Source of the DNA: Dendrolimus kikuchii
Taxonomy: Eukaryota > Arthropoda > Insecta > Lepidoptera > Lasiocampidae
Assembly: GCA_019925095.2 (NCBI GenBank)
Contig: JAHHIN020000030.1
Coordinates: 2,012,501-2,076,500 of the forward strand
DNA: 64,000 bases
Direction of reading: 5' to 3'
Part shown: positions 59,298 to 64,000 of the stretch, one piece after another
Numbering within the stretch: the first letter of the stretch is position 1
Layout: each line of letters opens with the position of its first letter
The notes under the pieces: model-generated
The model's database searches: none
Seen by the model: only the letters and a program-made list of their open reading frames with translations
Told to the model about the DNA's origin: nothing
Made by a program: the position numbers and the translations under genes

Positions 59298-60626
59298 CTA
59301 GATATCATCACCCCCACAGATAACATCATCAACATATGTATTTCTTACTAAAGCTTGTGAAGCTAGAGGATATTGATCCTTATATCTAAGTGCAAGCTCT
59401 AAAAGACATCGAGTAGATAAAAATGTGGACGCTTTTAAACCATATGTCACTGTTTGCAACTGCAAACAGAGAATTGGCTTTGAGGGATCATCCCTCCATA
59501 ATATATTTATTAAGCCTAATTGACTTTTATTTAAATGAACTTGTCGAAACATCTTTTCAATATCACACATTAGTGTGAAGCGATAGGTTCTGAACAAAAT
59601 TAGTATGTCCAACAATTGGTTTTGAACAATAGGTCCATTTAACATTTTATCGTTTAAAGATGTTCCATTTTTTGAAGGCATACTGCCATTGAACACAACT
59701 CTCAATTTGGTTGTTTTGCTGGCTTCATTTAAGACAGCATGATGGGATAGAAAATAGACTGGGTCATTATTTATATCATAAATACTAATATCAACTATTT
59801 TTGCATGCCCTAGCCTTATATATTCCCCAATAAAATTTTTATATTGTAAAAAATATTCAGGGTGAGACCTAAATTTATTTTCCAAAGTATAGAACCTTTG
59901 AAGGGCAATATAAAAAGAATTGCCTAATTGTAACTGTTCTATGGGCAACTTCAATGGCATGTCAACGAAGAAGCGGTTATCAATAAGCCTAACAGTGTTT
60001 TGAAAGTTATTTTCAGCCTGCTGACATTCCGAACTAATCTCAGGTTCCAAGGGAACCTTCTCCGCTAACCAGAAGTTTTCCATAATATTTTGTAAGTCAC
60101 ATTTGGTCTCATCCATCACAAAATTTGAAACTAAATTTACAGTTTCATTTTTACTCATGCTTAGGGTAGGAGGAGTTACTGTACTGCCCCCCACTATATA
60201 GCCAAACATGGTATTTTGCAAAATTATGCCATTATTTAAATTTATCTGACCTTCCTGTATTATTTTGAAATAAAAATCTGCCCCTAATAATAATTGGATT
60301 TCAGAGGGAACATTAAAATCTTCATCTGCAAGTTTAATATTTTGTGGAAGGACAATGTTAGAAATATCAACATATTGTTGTGGTAATTTACTTGTAATTG
60401 TGTCCACAAGGTGGCACTTTACCTTAAATGCAACGTTTTGAACGTTTGAATGCAACACTAGTTCAGTATATTTATGTATTTTAGTAGGATTATTGCCTAT
60501 TCCCACAATATCACAGGATGCATTCATAGCATGCACATTTAATACCCTGACAAGCTTATCCTGAACTAATGAGGCCTGACTACCACTGTCAAGTAACGCT
60601 TTTACATATATTTGCTCTCCAAACAT
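59298..60626 (-). pseudogene. BEL/Pao element C protease and reverse transcriptase
   Basis: 442 codons. Protease ALLDSGSQASLVQDKL near the start. RT: LRVVFNGSMPSKNGTSLND, CDIEKMFRQVHLN, QTVTYGLKASTFLSTRCLLE and the catalytic YVDDVICGGDD near the end. A TAG at 59298-59300 follows directly, in frame with the next ORF; removing it would rejoin Pol. The 5' border is a one-base frameshift near 60628 against the Gag frame. Confidence 0.85.
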
Positions 60627-61163
60627 TAATGAACTTCACTTTTATTGTGGGTAAAAAAATATTAATATGTGAACTCTTTTTACAATGCAACCCCACTGGG
60701 ATAACCTCTGAGGTTTCACATGAACCTGTGCCTGATGTCTCCTCATGCAAGAGACTATTATGTCTTTGCTTACAATGCTTGCATGTGAAATTGAATTTAC
60801 ACTTATTTTTATGTGGTTTGAGACACCTATTGCACAAACTTTTATTTTTTACAAATTCTAAACGTTCCCCTATTATTGCTGTTTGAAACTTAGGACATAA
60901 ATGTAAGGGATGATAATTCTTATCACAATAACTGCATGAGAATGATTTTGATTGAATATTTTGAGTAGTAACATTTGAAACTTTATAATGAAAAGATTTG
61001 ATTTTGGTACCCTCATTAGCCATACTTTTTTGTATAGGACTATCTTCCAAAGCTATGGCACGCCTTTCTAAAAATGATAAGAATTCATCCATAGTGGGCA
61101 AAACATCAGGGTTCACCCTATCTATATGATATGCTCGACAAGTATAAGTGTCTAACTTACGAG
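60589..61163 (-). pseudogene. BEL/Pao element C Gag C-terminus (zinc knuckles)
   Basis: The frame runs from the Penelope target site through TRKLDTYTCRAYHIDRVNPD and MDEFLSFLERRAIALED. It then has Cys/His clusters CSYCDKNYHPLHLC, CNRCLKPHKNKC and CKHCKQRHNSLLH, typical of BEL/Pao Gag. It ends with TIKVKFINV at the frameshift. It continues in frame from the N-terminal part at 62561-63253 once the Penelope insertion and one target copy are removed. Confidence 0.8.
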
Positions 61164-61235
61164 TAAGTATAGATATTTAATAAAACTACGTTTTAACGGT
61201 TTTAAGCGCGGTAATTTTATTTAATTTTGGTTTTT

Positions 61236-61273
61236 CCGACGTTTCGGCCACTTTTCAGTGGCCGTGATCACGG
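61236..61273 (-). ncRNA. Degenerate hammerhead-like motif, left Penelope arm
   Basis: Reverse complement of the motif at 62433-62470: TGATCA, hairpin GGCCAC-TGAAAA-GTGGCC, then GAAAC and GTC. See the right copy for reasoning. Confidence 0.4.
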
Positions 61274-61535
61274 AAGACAAAGACGTCAAGTGTCAACGAG
61301 TATTGTTAAAGTTTTATTTAGCCTACCGCCAACTTATTAATTTTAATTATTTAATTTTTAATTTTGTTTATGGTTATTATTTAATCTATGGGAGCCTAAT
61401 CTAATTTACTACCGCTTCGCAACATGTTATGGCTTGAAGAGAAGAAGCGGCGCAAGAAACTCTTCAGCAAACATGCCTAGCTCTAATAATTTTATATAAT
61501 ATTAAAATGGGTGGAAGGAAAAATAAAAGTAATTA

Positions 61536-61830
61536 TCAGTCAAGTTGGTTTGTGTTCCGTTGTACGCAGAAAGAGCTCACAGTGTCTTGAGGTCTGGCAG
61601 CTGGTTTTTGCTGGGTTTGGGTCTTAATAGTTTTGATAATTGGATCCCAAACAGATGGTACTTGCCAACCATCTTCTCTATTGAAATTTGGGTGTTTTTT
61701 GATTTCAATAGCCTCACGCATCATTCTAGGTATGAAACGATTCTCTCCTCTTTGTTTGCCCAATGTATGACAATCCACACTCACAATCAAGCTTGTAAAT
61801 GTCATACATTGGGCAAACAAAGAGGAGCAT
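61536..61830 (-). pseudogene. Penelope GIY-YIG endonuclease fragment, left copy
   Basis: Minus-strand frames read CECGLSYIGQTKR, then after a deletion and frameshift ENRFIPRMMREAIEIKKHPN and FNREDGWQVPSVWDPI. It is the reverse-orientation counterpart of 61799-62170, lacking the helix with RVKEHIADMKH. Confidence 0.78.
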
Positions 61831-62170
61831 AAAAACACGAGTAAAAGAACACATTGCTGACATGAAACACACAAGGTCTACGAAGTCTGCGATCAGTGAA
61901 CACACGCTGGATAAACCCAACCACTACATCAGATTCGATAACCCACAAATCCTCGCGAAAGAGAATCGTTTCATACCTAGAATGATGCGTGAGGCTATTG
62001 AAATCAAAAAACACCCAAATTTCAATAGAGAAGATGGTTGGCAAGTACCACCTGTTTGGGATCCAATTATCAAAACTATTAAGACCCAAACCCAGCAAAA
62101 ACCAGCTGCCAGACCTCAAGACACTGTGAGCTCTTTCTGCGTACAACGGAACACAAACCAACTTGACTGA
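61799..62170 (+). pseudogene. Penelope GIY-YIG endonuclease C-terminus, right copy
   Basis: 123 codons: SYIGQTKRSIKTRVKEHIAD (GIY-YIG core: YIG, the conserved Arg and the EH region), ISEHTLDKPNHYIRFDNPQI and REAIEIKKHPNFNREDGWQV. This is the C-terminal endonuclease of Penelope-like retroelements; the N-terminal RT is absent. Confidence 0.85.
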
Positions 62171-62432
62171 TAATTACTTTTATTTTTCCTTCCACCCATT
62201 TTAATATTATATAAAATTATTAGAGCTAGGCATGTTTGCTGAAGAGTTTCTTGCGCCGCTTCTTCTCTTCAAGCCATAACATGTTGCGAAGCGGTAGTAA
62301 ATTAGATTAGGCTCCCATAGATTAAATAATAACCATAAACAAAATTAAAAATTAAATAATTAAAATTAATAAGTTGGCGGTAGGCTAAATAAAACTTTAA
62401 CAATACTCGTTGACACTTGACATCTTTGTCTT

Positions 62433-62470
62433 CCGTGATCACGGCCACTGAAAAGTGGCCGAAACGTCGG
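62433..62470 (+). ncRNA. Degenerate hammerhead-like motif, right Penelope arm
   Basis: The order TGATCA, stem GGCCAC/GTGGCC with a TGAAAA loop, then GAAACGTC resembles the hammerhead core CUGAUGA-stem II-GAAA followed by a GUC cleavage site, except that the invariant UGAUGA reads TGATCA. Penelope-like elements are known to carry hammerhead ribozymes near their ends. One core base differs, so activity is doubtful. Confidence 0.4.
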
Positions 62471-62560
62471 AAAAACCAAAATCAAATAAAATTACCGCGC
62501 TTAAAACCGTTAAAACGTAGTTTTATTATGTATACAAGTCGCGAAAACTTAAGAAAATAT

Positions 62561-63253
62561 TAAGTATAGATATTAATAACATATCCCACTGATCAATAGG
62601 TTGATTTAAGTTTTTAAGTGCATATAAATGCTGCTGCACATGCGACATAAATGCTCTGATGGAGCTGGCAGTGCCCTTTTGCATATGAGGTATATCTAAA
62701 ATAAAACTAATGTGATTCGAAATTAATCTAGTTTGATTGTCATATCGCTTTTTAAGTAGCGTTAATGCCTCTGGATAGGACTCACTAACTAATGGTAGGT
62801 TAATTATAACTGCTAAAGCATCACCACTAAGGTATTTTCGTAAATAGAACAGTTTTTGTATGCTGGATAAAGAGCCATTATTGTCTATTAAGGCACAAAA
62901 CAGGTCGAAGAATGGTTTATACTGCGTAAAATTGCTCCCATCGAATGTCGGTATATCTGTATTCGGTAACTTCGAGTTAACTATATTGTATTTTTCCTGT
63001 TCAGCATACCTACGAAGTACTTGGTTCAACTTTGCAATAGTTTGGAAGTATTGATTCTCTACTTCCTCTACCTCCTCTTTGTCCGTGTCATCCAAAGTTA
63101 TAATTTCAATATTCAGCTCCTCATATTCCTTGTAAGCGGCTGCCAATCTGTCCCGGCGCGCCTCAAGCATATCAATGCTGGCTGCAGCCAAGGATATTGC
63201 ATCTTGTACAAATGATTGCACACGTGTTATCACGCCCTTGAGCGTGCCACGCT
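62561..63253 (-). pseudogene. BEL/Pao element C Gag N-terminal part
   Basis: The frame enters from the right repeat as SKRGTLKGVITRVQSFVQDA, a typical BEL/Pao Gag start region that lacks its first residues and Met. It continues through LEARRDRLAAAYKEYEELNI, LPTFDG-like IPTFDGSNFTQYKPFFDLF, FYLRKYLSGDALAVI and DQWDMLLISIL, where the Penelope insertion occurs. Capsid motifs match elements A and B. Confidence 0.82.
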
Positions 63254-63397
63254 TAGAGTGAAAAACTTTTAGGGGACGTATTAATGAGAAGCCATTTTGA
63301 GTTGAAGAGAGTTTATTTTATAATGTTGTCACCAATCAAAATTAATATTTAGTGTTGTCATATACAGAAGTTAATTTAGCATATTTTATGTCTTGAA
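63253..63397. repeat. 145-bp direct repeat, right copy
   Basis: Same sequence as 54316-54460 with one difference. It abuts the truncated gag of element C without an obvious primer-binding site. Confidence 0.75.
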
Positions 63398-63802
63398 AAT
63401 GTCAACCGATAGAGAGAACTAATGCTCTGTTGTCAACGCCCACTTCGACCTAACTCTTGACATGGGTCGTTCTGAACGCTGTGTGATCGAAAATAATGAC
63501 GTCATTAGTGGCAACTACTAGAGGAACGCGGCTATTATTGTAGATTTAAAGAAGAAAAACGAACGACGAAAGGTGTTTGAGAGTAAGGCCCCTGTATAAC
63601 TATGCAGTGAAGTGATGTAGCCAGTCTTCTAGGCACCTTACCCTTACAAGACAGTAACCTACCTAGTATTATATAATTATTAATTTAGATCATTAAATAA
63701 TTTTATTATTGCGATGTTAGCGAACAGGTAGACGTAGGGTTGCCAACCATAATTTGTAATAACTATATAACTAAATCAGCTTTAACAAAGAATATAATCA
63801 CT
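63398..63802. other. Dispersed repeat half and unassigned DNA
   Basis: 63452-63530 is the right half of the dispersed repeat seen at 42640-42870 (ctcttgacatgggtc, ctactagaggaacgcg). The remainder shows no gene. Confidence 0.5.
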
Positions 63803-63810
63803 ATAGAACT

Positions 63811-63897
63811 CAAGGCTTGGAAATCGGTTACCGTACTAGTACTTCTCTAGTACGTTGTACGTTAAACCTCATTGACTAAACTCGACTTCAAGCCTTG
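63811..63897. mobile_element. 87-bp hAT-like MITE
   Basis: Perfect 8-bp duplication atagaact at 63803-63810 and 63898-63905. The ends CAAGGCTTG and its complement form a 9-bp perfect terminal inverted repeat that continues imperfectly inward. An 8-bp duplication fits the hAT group. Confidence 0.7.
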
Positions 63898-64000
63898 ATA
63901 GAACTAAATTCTAATTATGAAAGTACACTATGCGTGGCAATTGCCCTGTAAAATTAACTTTTAACTTAATTAGTACTTTTACTTATCGCTCCTAACTCCT

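Larger units (their letters stand above)
61178..62560. mobile_element. Penelope-like elements in inverted (head-to-head) pair
   Basis: Perfect 14-bp target duplication taagtatagatatt at 61164-61177 and 62561-62574. Two truncated Penelope-like 3' halves meet near 61800, the left on the minus strand and the right on the plus strand. Both carry a GIY-YIG endonuclease C-terminus (YKLDCECGLSYIGQTKR; NFNREDGWQ). The outer arms are complementary over several hundred bases. The left copy has lost about 160 bp between QTKR and ENRFIPRM. About 30 bp beyond the right arm (62531-62560) is unmatched. No RT domain is present. Confidence 0.85.
54316..63397 (-). mobile_element. BEL/Pao LTR retrotransposon C, decayed and twice invaded
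   Basis: The minus-strand coding order is gag N-terminus (62561-63253), gag C-terminus (60589-61163), protease and RT (59298-60626), then RNase H and integrase (56763-59279). Flanked by 145-bp direct repeats. Lesions: Penelope insertion in gag, frameshift near 60628, in-frame TAG at 59298-59300, and missing gag start. The element itself lies inside a copy of the dispersed repeat at 42640-42870. Related to element B, but clearly diverged. Confidence 0.8.

Overview
The window looks like a lepidopteran (moth or butterfly) nuclear genome. Reasons: AT-rich intergenic DNA, GT-AG introns, and a mix of R1-, I-, Jockey/CR1- and RTE-like LINEs, BEL/Pao LTR retrotransposons, Penelope-like DNA, tRNA-derived SINEs and small MITEs typical of Lepidoptera. 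The species cannot be named from sequence alone. Only two host genes can be supported well: a two-exon minus-strand zinc-finger gene (15619-17676) and a three-exon plus-strand THAP-domain gene (21389-22601). A possible decayed host exon lies at 118-684 and a possible terminal exon at 1073-1309. Nearly everything else is transposable elements, many nested inside one another. Layout, left to right: 1.3-14.5 kb is a three-level nest. An I-clade LINE (minus) is split inside its RNase H region by a GC-rich R1-clade LINE (minus, 2016-9707), whose 5' UTR is split by a Jockey-like 3' fragment (plus, about 8498-9569). Matching 15-bp target duplications (2001-2015 and 9708-9722) and in-frame continuity of the I element across them support this. 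14.5-24.4 kb holds the two host genes, SINE/CR1 tails, a 1.95-kb MULE-like DNA transposon with a perfect 9-bp target duplication, a perfect 34-bp hairpin and a small MITE. 24449-30620 is a complete BEL/Pao element with two 267-bp LTRs differing at 4 sites, a 5-bp target duplication and at least three frameshifts. 30731-40268 is bounded by hAT-type termini (CAGGGYTGGGCA) and an 8-bp duplication (taattaat). It contains a CR1-like fragment carrying a 329-bp TRIM, a full-length BEL/Pao element with an uninterrupted 1735-codon gag-pol, and an RTE fragment. 40.6-42.1 kb is a second, 5'-truncated R1-clade copy inside a MITE. 43.5-48.7 kb is a Jockey/CR1-like LINE whose last codons are replaced by a SINE insertion. 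48.8-53.4 kb is a LINE with both ORFs intact. 54.3-63.4 kb is a decayed BEL/Pao element flanked by 145-bp direct repeats, with a second MULE-like copy in its 3' part and an inverted Penelope pair with a 14-bp target duplication inside gag. A tiny hAT-like MITE lies at 63811-63897. The strongest unusual signals are: the TRIM, whose sequence after the 5' LTR is complementary to about 49 nt of a leucine-tRNA-like 3' half rather than the usual ~18 nt; the Penelope palindrome with a degenerate hammerhead-like motif in each arm; the twin MULE-like elements; and an intact BEL/Pao element lacking a target duplication and sitting between unrelated LINE fragments. All family calls come from motif reading; no database search was possible.
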